Below are positions 36,189 through 44,180 of a DNA stretch of 64,000 bases, piece after piece; position 1 is the stretch's first letter, and every line of letters starts with the position of its first letter. Where the stretch lies: contig SUYA01000001.1 in NCBI GenBank assembly GCA_015060695.1, forward strand, positions 232,686 through 296,685, written 5' to 3'. The position numbers and the translations under genes are program-made. The notes under the pieces were generated by a model, which did not search any database, was not told the DNA's origin, and saw only the letters and a list, made by a program, of their open reading frames with translations. This stretch comes from Mediterranea massiliensis. Its GTDB lineage: Bacteria > Bacteroidota > Bacteroidia > Bacteroidales > Bacteroidaceae.

Positions 36189-37490
36189 ATGAAGACAAAT
36201 CTATTACACCGTTTGGGGCTATGGATGTTGCTTTGTGTGACATCGGTTGCCGTCACTGCACAGCAGAAGTTGCAGGACAAGCTAAGCAATATCAGTGAAA
36301 TTGCAGATTACAAAGTATTGGAATCAACTGAATTTACTGAAAAGTATGTCACTTATTTCGTTCAACCCATTGACCATGCTACCCCAAGTTTGGGAGATTT
36401 CCGACAACGTGTCATTGTCTGTCATGTGGGTTTCGATCGTCCTACGGTATTGGTGACCGAGGGTTATGGAGCGACCTATGCGTTTAATCCTCGTTACCGT
36501 GAAGAGTTATCCAAACTATTGGATGCAAACATGATTTTCGTAGAACATCGCTATTTTTTGGAATCTACGCCTGAACCTCGTGATTGGAAATACTTGACAA
36601 CTCAGAACTCGGCTGACGATTTGCATGCCGTCCGTAATGCTTTCAAAAAGATTTATCCGGGTAAATGGATTGCTACCGGTATCAGCAAAGGTGGACAGAC
36701 AACTATGCTCTATCGCACCTATTATCCGGATGATGTAGATATTTCTGTGCCTTATGTAGCACCGCTTTGTTACGGTGAAGAGGATGGTCGGCACGAACCT
36801 TTCCTTAGAAACGTATCGACCAAGGCTAATCGCAAAGTGATAGAAGATTTTCAGTTGGAAGTGCTAAAGCGAAAGGCTACTCTTTTACCTCGTTTTGAGG
36901 CTTTTTGCAAGGAGAAAGGTTATCAGTTTCGTACTTCTTTTGAAGAAATCTACGACTTTTGTGTGTTAGAATATTCGTTTGCCTTCTGGCAATGGGGTGA
37001 CCCTGTAGAGGGTGTTCCTTCGACGAATGCTTCTGATGATGAACTTTTCAATCACTTTATAACTAAGAGCGACCCCTCTTATTTTGTTGGTACCAACAAT
37101 CCTTATGAATCCTTCTTTGTACAAGCAGCTCGTGAATTGGGATATTATGGTTACGATGTGCGTCCTTTCAAAAAACACCTCTCTATCAAGAGCAGTAAGG
37201 GGTATTTGCGTCGTCTGATGATGCCTATTGATGCTCAACATTTGCCTTGGGATAAGACTTTGGGCAAGAAAATAACGAAGTTCTTGAAGAAAAACGATCC
37301 CAAAATGATTTTTATCTACGGCGAAAACGACCCTTGGACAGCTGCCGGGGTTACTTGGCTTGATAAGAACAAGCAGAATATGCACATGTTTATGCAAGAA
37401 GGAGGCAGTCATAGGGCACGCATCAGTACGTTGTCGGCCGAGCAACAAGCCCAAATTATGCAAATTTTAAAGGATTGGCTGGAGGAATAA
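36189..37490 (+). CDS. S37/PS-10-type secreted tripeptidyl aminopeptidase
   Basis: The 433-residue serine peptidase has a signal peptide (ends VTAQ, about residue 25). An alpha/beta-hydrolase core follows with 'VTEGYGATYAFNPRY', 'MIFVEHRYFLEST' and the nucleophile elbow 'GISKGGQT' (Ser166). The later 'FIYGENDPWTAAG' (Asp) and 'GGSHRARI' (His) complete the triad. This matches the S28/S37 (PS-10) peptidases of Bacteroidetes that remove N-terminal tripeptides. It lies 12 bp after the porin, and a strong terminator follows. Confidence 0.88.
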   Translation: MKTNLLHRLGLWMLLCVTSVAVTAQQKLQDKLSNISEIADYKVLESTEFTEKYVTYFVQPIDHATPSLGDFRQRVIVCHVGFDRPTVLVTEGYGATYAFNPRYREELSKLLDANMIFVEHRYFLESTPEPRDWKYLTTQNSADDLHAVRNAFKKIYPGKWIATGISKGGQTTMLYRTYYPDDVDISVPYVAPLCYGEEDGRHEPFLRNVSTKANRKVIEDFQLEVLKRKATLLPRFEAFCKEKGYQFRTSFEEIYDFCVLEYSFAFWQWGDPVEGVPSTNASDDELFNHFITKSDPSYFVGTNNPYESFFVQAARELGYYGYDVRPFKKHLSIKSSKGYLRRLMMPIDAQHLPWDKTLGKKITKFLKKNDPKMIFIYGENDPWTAAGVTWLDKNKQNMHMFMQEGGSHRARISTLSAEQQAQIMQILKDWLEE

Positions 37491-37583
37491 AAGCTTTTGA
37501 TACATAGTTTTACTGAGAGATTTGCGGTTTGTAAATTGTATCTCACTATGTATCTGCTCGTTACAGATAATATATATTTGTTG

Positions 37584-37625
37584 AAATACACCCCATGTAA
37601 CATTCAGCATGGGGTGTATTTTTCT
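37584..37625 (+). terminator. Terminator after the S37 peptidase gene
   Basis: AAATACACCCCATG (37584-37597) and CATGGGGTGTATTT (37608-37621) make a perfect 14-bp stem with a 10-nt loop and T-rich tail. Confidence 0.93.
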
Positions 37626-37830
37626 AAATAAGTTTTTCCATCTGCATGGGTCACTATTTTACTATAAAATCATAGGCCATAAAGAAAAAACGCCAGTCTT
37701 TTTAACGGACATGCGTTACATTTTGTTGACATGCAAACAGTTTTGATATTGTTGCTTGTGTGCGTAAATTGCATGATTATGCAACATCTTGATAATTAGG
37801 TGTTTAAAATACCCATATTAAGTTATTCAA

Positions 37831-37916
37831 CTACCTATAGATAGTTAGTTAGTTACCTATAGGTAGTTGGCTAATTACCTATAAGTAGTTACTATTCTAC
37901 CTATAGGTAAATCAAA
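37831..37916 (-). repeat. Four-unit 22-bp palindrome array, copy 2 (reversed)
   Basis: ACCTAT marks recur at 37833, 37855, 37877 and 37899, exactly 22 bp apart. Read on the minus strand the four units and linkers line up with copies 1 and 3 (unit 1 TTTACCTATAGGTAG, unit 4 running into GTTGAATAACTT). The flanks, 37789-37926 in all, match copy 3 over about 140 bp: TTTTTCCATCTA before and GTATTTTAAA...TAATTATCAA after. It sits between convergent genes, in a 550-bp region where I see nothing else but the terminator. Confidence 0.95.
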
Positions 37917-38040
37917 TAGATGGAAAAAAAACATCGATTACTAATCTACTTTGCTCATTGTTTTTAGGATTGAGCACTATTAAAGAGATTCATTTTTTGT
38001 GATTTACGTAGCACTCCTCCTCTGTGGCAACATCACTCGG

Positions 38041-38607
38041 TTACTCTTCTATAACTTCGGCATCAACCACCTCTGTGGATGGTGGTAGTGGGCGATGACG
38101 CGCAAACTTAAACCAATTAAACAACTCATTGAGCGCATAGCAGATGCTTGTGACACCTATTATGATAAATGCCGTAGAACGTATACCCGTAGGGTTGAAC
38201 AAAGCCAACAAACCGGCTAATAATATCAATATAGGAAATATGTAATACCCTGCTGCTACGCTTGTCCAACGACGTGCAAGCATCAGCGAAGCAACCTGAT
38301 GTACACCTCCCATAATCAGAATAAAGGCCAACACATAGGTCAGTAAATCGGCAAAGAACCCCGGTGCTATGACTAACCACAACCCGAACAATAAACTACC
38401 CAGCGCTTCTATAGGAAAACGATGTAGCTGCCTTTCTTCAGCATTGTTCGAATAATAACCTATAAGGCTGATGAGCGAAGGTACCAAGAAAACTACTCCG
38501 ATGGTGATGACGAAATAATCGCTGGCTTCTTCAGGAAAAAGAACCAGAACCAAGCCGATGACAAACGCTGCAATTGAACGTAGAAACGAATAGCTAATAT
38601 TTTTCAT
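38041..38607 (-). CDS. HdeD/DUF308 family membrane protein
   Basis: The 188-residue protein has six hydrophobic helices with the HdeD-type pairing ('RSIAAFVIGLVLVLFPEEASDYFVITIGVVFLVPSLISLIGYY', then a repeat after about 65). The cytoplasmic tail is acidic ('VVDAEVIEE'). HdeD-like proteins are linked to acid stress in enterobacteria, and a glutamate acid-resistance locus lies 11 kb away, but no direct link is shown. Confidence 0.82.
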   Translation of the reverse strand: MKNISYSFLRSIAAFVIGLVLVLFPEEASDYFVITIGVVFLVPSLISLIGYYSNNAEERQLHRFPIEALGSLLFGLWLVIAPGFFADLLTYVLAFILIMGGVHQVASLMLARRWTSVAAGYYIFPILILLAGLLALFNPTGIRSTAFIIIGVTSICYALNELFNWFKFARHRPLPPSTEVVDAEVIEE

Positions 38608-38701
38608 ATCACTTGTATTTATGTGTTGCGAAAATACCTCTTAATTTATAATTAAACAAATATATGGTTAGAAAAGTTTTGCACCCCCCTCTCTCTCACT
38701 A

Positions 38702-41020
38702 TTAGAACGGATAACCCACGGCAAAATGAAATGCGAAGTCACGGTCGAAATTAGGATGAGTGATAGGATAACGGTTACGTCCTCTCTCGTACATAGGATT
38801 GATGGCCTTCATACCACCATCCAAGCGCAATATAAAGAAATCAAGATCCAAGCGCAGTCCTAATCCATAGGCCACAGCAATCTGCTTGTAAAACTTATCA
38901 AACTTAAATTGCCCTCCCGGTTGGTCATCATAATTGCGCAATGTCCAAATGTTACCAGCGTCAATAAACAACGCACCCTGAAATTTCCAAAAAAGACGTG
39001 TACGATACTCTATGTTCGCATCAAACTTTATATCACCCGTCTGATTCAAAAAGTTTCCATCGCCCGAAAAGCTGCCTGGTCCCAATTCGCGTACTGACCA
39101 ACCACGCACACTATTTGCACCCCCTGAGAAGTAACGCTTTTCAAAAGGTATTATCTTTGCATTACCATACGGTACCGCTATGCCGGCCCCAATATGAAAT
39201 GCAAGCGAGTTACGCGAATCAATAACAAAATTTCCCGCCACATCAATGTCACCCTTCACATATTGCGCAAAGGGTATGTTAAGCAAAGTATATTCATTGT
39301 TACTATTCATCTTCATAGCCCCCATTTTTCCTAAAGCATACAATAGATTGCCGGCCGATTCAATATTAAAACGTAAGGTGTATGAATTTCCTATTGGTGT
39401 ATTATTCACTAAAGCCTGACCGGCACTATTATAAGTGAAACTATAAGCTGTGCGCATGATAAGGCGGTCCTCATAATTATATTTCAATATGTAGTTTTTA
39501 TCATGGTCATTCAAGTATTTGTCACGAAAATCTGACGAAATCCATGGCATATAAAGATAACTTACATCTATCAAATCAATGCGGTGCTGAACTCCCCTTT
39601 TCAGTGTGCTACCCCATCGGTATCCCCAACCACCCGAAGCCACAATACGAGTGAACTCTGGGCGAAACTGGTAATTATATTGCAAATTAAATTCGGTAGT
39701 TGCCCTAATGCGACGTTTATAGTCGGCCGACAAGAACGGAAACATAAAACGAGGAAAGTTGATAGATGCTTCGGCACCCACTTCTTGGTAGTTTTCATTA
39801 CGATATCCTCCTTGAAGCCCTGATACAGCCTCGAACGCACCACGTACTTTAAACATGAAAAGTTCAGAGCCTTTAAACAGATTGCGATGCTGATAAGTGA
39901 CCGATGCTGCCGCACCCAAGTCACCTGCCGAATTAGTACCTTCCAATTGAAAAGAGAGCGACATCGGCTTGTTGCGTGTCAGCATAATATAAGTATTTAA
40001 TTGAGTTGTATCACCAACCTGCGACTCAAAGAAACGAATATTAGTATATTTCAGCATTTGTAAACGCGAGAAACTACTGTATGTACGTTGCAGTAATTGA
40101 TCGTCATACAATTCTCCGGGCTTAATGAAAGTATTGTTCAGTAACACTTTAGGACGTATATAAAGTTTGTCCTTATAGTATATGGGATGGTTCTTGAAAT
40201 GAATAGAGTCGTTCACCTCTACACTGCTCAAATCGGACGAACGAAGTACATCATAATCGGTAATAAAACTAACGTTGCCTATTCTATATTGTTTATGCTT
40301 TTCGGGCGCAGACTCAGTATGTTGCCGATAGGGAGATAGACGCATTGTCAAATCCACCAAATATGTATTTCGCATCGTATCGGCCACATATGTAAAATAC
40401 TCTTTGTTAAACTTGTAATATCCATGCTGAATCAAGTTATTACTGATGCGTTGCCGTTCATTATCCAATATATTTACATTAAATGGCATACCTTCGTATA
40501 GATAAGAAGCTGCCGAGTCGGCTTGCATATAGTGCCAAATGGTACTATCGGGTATTTCATAACGAATAGAACGCACCTTATATGGTTTTCCAGAATTGAT
40601 TTTATAGGTCAGCTTTAACTTTTTCTTCTTAATTATTGTATCAGTTACAACACTGGCACCCATATACCCCATATTTTGTACACTTTTTGTCAACTCTTCA
40701 GTGGTACGATCTGTTTCCTCTTCGTTATATATCACAGGAGCATCTCCCACCCTTCGCAAAGCCCTATTAATCCATTTAGTGGAGTCTCTACCCGACATAT
40801 TATAAATATACAATTGGGTACGAAGTAAGTTAAACCATTTCGTGTTAGGAGTCTGCCTAAGGTAATAAGACAAATCAGATGTTTTCACTTCCTTATTGTC
40901 ACTTTCAATATTTACTTCATCAAGCAAATAAGAGCCATCGGGTACATATTTTGTCGAAGTGCACGAAGCGACTATAAGCAATAATGATATAATTAATATA
41001 TATTGATATAATTTGTTCAT
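38702..41020 (-). CDS. tamL: TamL-type BamA/TamA family outer-membrane lipoprotein
   Basis: The 772-residue protein has a lipobox (VASC, Cys20), POTRA-like repeats over about 35-330, and a C-terminal BamA-type 16-strand barrel ending 'FHFAVGYPF' with terminal Phe. The barrel holds the Omp85 lid segment ('RYFSGGANSVRGWSVRELGPG', about 630-650, with the RGW motif). Lipid-anchored TamA homologues in Bacteroidetes are called TamL and are thought to pair with TamB; a TamB is at 6.6-11.1 kb. It is monocistronic here. Confidence 0.9.
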   Translation of the reverse strand: MNKLYQYILIISLLLIVASCTSTKYVPDGSYLLDEVNIESDNKEVKTSDLSYYLRQTPNTKWFNLLRTQLYIYNMSGRDSTKWINRALRRVGDAPVIYNEEETDRTTEELTKSVQNMGYMGASVVTDTIIKKKKLKLTYKINSGKPYKVRSIRYEIPDSTIWHYMQADSAASYLYEGMPFNVNILDNERQRISNNLIQHGYYKFNKEYFTYVADTMRNTYLVDLTMRLSPYRQHTESAPEKHKQYRIGNVSFITDYDVLRSSDLSSVEVNDSIHFKNHPIYYKDKLYIRPKVLLNNTFIKPGELYDDQLLQRTYSSFSRLQMLKYTNIRFFESQVGDTTQLNTYIMLTRNKPMSLSFQLEGTNSAGDLGAAASVTYQHRNLFKGSELFMFKVRGAFEAVSGLQGGYRNENYQEVGAEASINFPRFMFPFLSADYKRRIRATTEFNLQYNYQFRPEFTRIVASGGWGYRWGSTLKRGVQHRIDLIDVSYLYMPWISSDFRDKYLNDHDKNYILKYNYEDRLIMRTAYSFTYNSAGQALVNNTPIGNSYTLRFNIESAGNLLYALGKMGAMKMNSNNEYTLLNIPFAQYVKGDIDVAGNFVIDSRNSLAFHIGAGIAVPYGNAKIIPFEKRYFSGGANSVRGWSVRELGPGSFSGDGNFLNQTGDIKFDANIEYRTRLFWKFQGALFIDAGNIWTLRNYDDQPGGQFKFDKFYKQIAVAYGLGLRLDLDFFILRLDGGMKAINPMYERGRNRYPITHPNFDRDFAFHFAVGYPF

Positions 41021-41122
41021 TACAGTCCTCTTAATTGCTACAAATATAGTTCTATTTTTTTTATTATAGAAATAATCATGTATTTTTGCCTCATATTTAT
41101 GATAACATAACTAAAAGGAAAA

Positions 41123-41881
41123 ATGACACTTAGCAAAAACCGCATAAAATATATCCGTTCGTTAGAACTAAAGAAAAATAGAAAAATAGAAAAAGCTTTT
41201 TTGGCTGAAGGTCCTAAGTTAGTGGGCGACTTATTAGGGCATTTCACGTGTAATTTCCTTATCGCTACCTCCAAGTGGCTATCTGCAAATCCTCAATTAC
41301 CGGTAACTGAAATTGTAGAAGTCAGTGAAGAAGAATTGTCCAAAGCTAGCCTACTGAAAACCCCTCAACAGGTATTAGCAGTATTTGATATACCCCAATA
41401 TAAGTTTGATGATTCAGTTATAAATCATTCACTTTGTCTTGCTCTCGACGATGTGCAAGATCCAGGTAATTTAGGTACCATTATTCGAATAGCCGATTGG
41501 TTTGGTATTGAGCATATATTCTGTTCGTTCGGTACTGCCGATGTGTATAATCCCAAGACTATTCAAGCAACAATGGGAGCTATAGCACGCGTAAAAATAT
41601 ATTACACAGACCTGCAAGAACTAATTAGCTCACAATCAGAAGCGCCGATATATGGAACTTTTTTAGATGGAGAGAATATATATAACCAATCACTTACTAC
41701 TAATGGTCTAATTGTGATGGGTAATGAAGGAAACGGTATAAGTAAAGAAATAAAAAGAATGATTAACAGAAAATTATATATCCCAAATTATCCATATGGA
41801 CGAGAAACTTCCGAATCGCTCAACGTTGCTGTAGCTACAGCAATCGCATGTGCCGAGTTTCGGCGACAGGCTTCATTTTAA
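41123..41881 (+). CDS. SpoU/TrmH family RNA 2'-O-methyltransferase
   Basis: The 252-residue SPOUT-fold enzyme has an N-terminal substrate-binding domain ('KNRIKYIRSLELKKNRK', 'FLAEGPKLVGDLL') and the knotted domain with motif 1 'LDDVQDPGNLGTIIRIADWFG', motif 2 'LIVMGNEGNGIS' and motif 3 'IPNYPYGRETSESLNVAVATAI'. It methylates a ribose in rRNA or tRNA; the site is not predictable. Its 3' end overlaps the convergent 109-residue gene by 47 bp. Confidence 0.93.
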   Translation: MTLSKNRIKYIRSLELKKNRKIEKAFLAEGPKLVGDLLGHFTCNFLIATSKWLSANPQLPVTEIVEVSEEELSKASLLKTPQQVLAVFDIPQYKFDDSVINHSLCLALDDVQDPGNLGTIIRIADWFGIEHIFCSFGTADVYNPKTIQATMGAIARVKIYYTDLQELISSQSEAPIYGTFLDGENIYNQSLTTNGLIVMGNEGNGISKEIKRMINRKLYIPNYPYGRETSESLNVAVATAIACAEFRRQASF

Positions 41882-42164
41882 TAAAATCAAATGGATAAAA
41901 TAAATAAGGAATCAGCTGTTGTTTTATCTCAGGAAGGTAGGTCTGAGGAACTTCTTTCAATATTTCTCCTTCTTGTAAACAAATGTATTTTTCATTGATT
42001 CCCTCAGGAAACAATCCAATAACACCAGGTAGCCATTCCGTATTTTCTATTTCCTGCGTTAACGGAAACAATTCAACCACCTTGCCTATTTCTACCTTTG
42101 TTACATATGCTTTTAAATAACCACATCCAGGTAGATAAAGATAATGCGCAGCATAACGTTTCAT
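41835..42164 (-). CDS. Conserved hypothetical protein of the lspA operon
   Basis: The 109-residue soluble protein starts MKRYAAHYLYLPGCGYLKAY and has no signal or membrane helix. I recognise no domain. It overlaps the DUF4296 stop by 4 bp (ATGA), so it is translated with the lspA operon, and its last 47 bp overlap the convergent methyltransferase gene. From memory, homologues hold the same position in other Bacteroides. The 'EIENTEWLPGVIGLFPEG' region looks like part of a small beta-rich fold. Confidence 0.75.
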   Translation of the reverse strand: MKRYAAHYLYLPGCGYLKAYVTKVEIGKVVELFPLTQEIENTEWLPGVIGLFPEGINEKYICLQEGEILKEVPQTYLPEIKQQLIPYLFYPFDFIKMKPVAETRHMRLL

Positions 42165-43090
42165 TCCTGTTTTTTTAGTTGAGTACGTTCAACAGAAGTT
42201 TCTAAACGTTTAGGGGCTTTGTTGTTGTTTTGAGAAGATTTTCCTACAGTTGCTTCTTTTTTACTAGATACCACTTTATTAGATTTTGTAGATTCTTTTT
42301 CCTCTGTATCGGAAGCGTTAACTATATGATGGGCATGATAACGCATTAAAGTAATCTGGTCGGTCAACACTGTTGCTAATGATTTTCGTGTAGGATAATA
42401 GATATATCCTCGTACTTCTTTAATTGCTCCTAAAGAGTCTGATGCAATACTCAAAGTAACCACTTTCGATGAATCTATGCGACATTGTTTTTCTAAAATG
42501 CTCTCATTCGTATAAACTATTTGCATAGCCATCAATGGAGCCGAAATTGAGTCGGGTTTACCATTCAAAAAGCGATAACGTACATTCCATTTTAACGTAT
42601 CCCTTTCCTCAAAATTCTCATCCGATGGCAGTACAAAAGTTAAACGATTATCAAGCGGCATTCCTGTCAATTGATATATTCGCCGACCAATCCATACATC
42701 TATGCTATCTCCCTTTTTACTCTGTTTGGGTTTACCGTCACGGATGGCAATCAGTTCATTAATATGCTCTTGTTCTCCTTTTAATCGCTCTCTTACTGTT
42801 TCATATACCTTTCCCAATATACTCGGATGACGCGAATACCACGACATGGTTGAATCAAAGGCTTCTTCGGTGGTACCGTATTTCTGAAATACAGATTCAA
42901 CATATAATTTCCGTTTGTATTGTTCTTGATAACTAACGTCTTCCCCCATAGCCTTAGCAATGTGATAATCATAAAGCAAACTCTCCATCGTACTATCCGA
43001 GAGGACATTCGATGGACGTTCAATTTCACATGCGGTCAATAACATTGATACACAACATGTCAACATCATTTGCCAAAAAGAATTTTTCAT
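42161..43090 (-). CDS. DUF4296 lipoprotein
   Basis: The 309-residue lipoprotein (lipobox LTAC, Cys21) has the DUF4296 module at about 25-115 ('SDSTMESLLYDYHIAKAMGEDVSY' region), a beta-rich middle, and a basic, Ser/Lys-rich C-terminal tail. It always follows lspA in Bacteroidetes, as here, overlapping its last base by 1 bp. Function is unknown; the coupling to lipoprotein signal peptidase suggests an envelope role. Confidence 0.85.
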   Translation of the reverse strand: MKNSFWQMMLTCCVSMLLTACEIERPSNVLSDSTMESLLYDYHIAKAMGEDVSYQEQYKRKLYVESVFQKYGTTEEAFDSTMSWYSRHPSILGKVYETVRERLKGEQEHINELIAIRDGKPKQSKKGDSIDVWIGRRIYQLTGMPLDNRLTFVLPSDENFEERDTLKWNVRYRFLNGKPDSISAPLMAMQIVYTNESILEKQCRIDSSKVVTLSIASDSLGAIKEVRGYIYYPTRKSLATVLTDQITLMRYHAHHIVNASDTEEKESTKSNKVVSSKKEATVGKSSQNNNKAPKRLETSVERTQLKKQE

Positions 43091-43764
43091 CAGTTATTCT
43101 TCTTAATCAATTGATATGAGTCATTTAAATAGCGACCATAGAAAAGAAACAATGCCACAATACCACAACTAATAGCTGCATCAGCAAAATTAAAGATGGG
43201 GCTAAAAAATATAAAATGTTCTCCTCCTACCCAAGGCATCCAATTAGGCCAATATGAATCTATGATTGGAAAGTAAAACATATCTACCACCTTTCCATAG
43301 AACCAAGGAGCATATCCACCACCTTCTGGCATGAACGATGCTATTTGATAGTGAGTACTTTCGTTAAACAATACACCATAGAAAACACAATCTATGATGT
43401 TTCCCACGGCACCGGCTAAAATAAGTGAAATACAGACAATAAATCCTGTTTTCAACCCATATTTTATGAATTTATAAAGAAAATATCCAATAACTATGAC
43501 AGCTACAATTCTAAATGAAGTAAGAAAAAACTTCCCAATAATCTCCATACCAAATGCCATGCCATTGTTTTCGGTAAATAAGATGTAGAACCACGTAGGT
43601 GGTTCTGCATCTATTCCTAATTTATCGTATATCCACTTAAATACATTTTCACTCTGATGAAAAAACATAGTGGTTTTTACCCATACTTTTATGAGTTGGT
43701 CTATGACCAATACGCTAAAAATGATAAGTAACGCAATGCGTCCTTTAGTCAAGTATTTATTCAT
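43090..43764 (-). CDS. lspA: Lipoprotein signal peptidase (signal peptidase II)
   Basis: LspA cleaves prolipoprotein signals after lipid attachment. The 224-residue four-helix membrane protein has the conserved 'FTENNGMAFG' (Asn/Ala contacts) and catalytic Asp125 ('GNIIDCVFYG') and Asp195 ('FNFADAAIS'). It is longer than the E. coli enzyme because of a periplasmic insertion (about 132-185) that is usual in Bacteroidetes. It follows the DksA-like gene by 2 bp and overlaps DUF4296 by 1 bp. Confidence 0.95.
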   Translation of the reverse strand: MNKYLTKGRIALLIIFSVLVIDQLIKVWVKTTMFFHQSENVFKWIYDKLGIDAEPPTWFYILFTENNGMAFGMEIIGKFFLTSFRIVAVIVIGYFLYKFIKYGLKTGFIVCISLILAGAVGNIIDCVFYGVLFNESTHYQIASFMPEGGGYAPWFYGKVVDMFYFPIIDSYWPNWMPWVGGEHFIFFSPIFNFADAAISCGIVALFLFYGRYLNDSYQLIKKNN

Positions 43765-43766
43765 TC

Positions 43767-44147
43767 TTATTTCTTACCGCTATTCTTAGCTTCGATACTC
43801 AGAGTCGCATGAGGCACTGCACGCAAACGTTCAGCTGGAATCAATTTACCAGTTTCTCGGCAAATCCCATAAGTTTTGTTCTCAATGCGTACCAATGCAG
43901 CCTGTAGCCCATTGATAAATTTTAGTTGACGTTGTGCTAAGCGGGTATTTTCCTCTTTTGACAACGTATTAGCACCCTCTTCCAAAACCTTGTATGTAGG
44001 TGATGTGTCGTCTGTATGATTACCGTCCGAACCGTTTAAACTCGCTTTTAATTGCTCATAATTGCGTTGAGCAACTTCCAATTTCTCTAAGATAATAGTC
44101 TTGAATTCTTCTAATTCAGCGTCTGAGTATCTTGTTTTTTCTGCCAT
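43767..44147 (-). CDS. TraR/DksA family protein lacking the zinc-finger cysteines
   Basis: The 126-residue protein has the coiled-coil N terminus ('ELEEFKTIILEKLEVAQRNYEQLKASL') and a DksA-type C-terminal motif 'YGICRETGKLIPAERLRAVPHATLSIEAKN'. DksA binds the RNA-polymerase secondary channel and works with ppGpp. Only one cysteine remains of the usual C4 zinc finger. As far as I recall this is general in Bacteroidetes members, so it is not a decay sign. It lies 33 bp downstream of ileS and 2 bp before lspA. Confidence 0.9.
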   Translation of the reverse strand: MAEKTRYSDAELEEFKTIILEKLEVAQRNYEQLKASLNGSDGNHTDDTSPTYKVLEEGANTLSKEENTRLAQRQLKFINGLQAALVRIENKTYGICRETGKLIPAERLRAVPHATLSIEAKNSGKK

Positions 44148-44180
44148 AATTGCTTGTGTTTTTAATGGTTAATATCAGAT

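Noticed and set aside
37622..38040. Small RNA or tRNA gene in the gap after the S37 peptidase
   Set aside because: No cloverleaf or promoter was found; the only structure is the repeat array.
43767..44147. DksA-like gene as a decayed copy because of missing cysteines
   Set aside because: The frame and other motifs are intact, and the cysteine loss is, as I recall, usual in this phylum.
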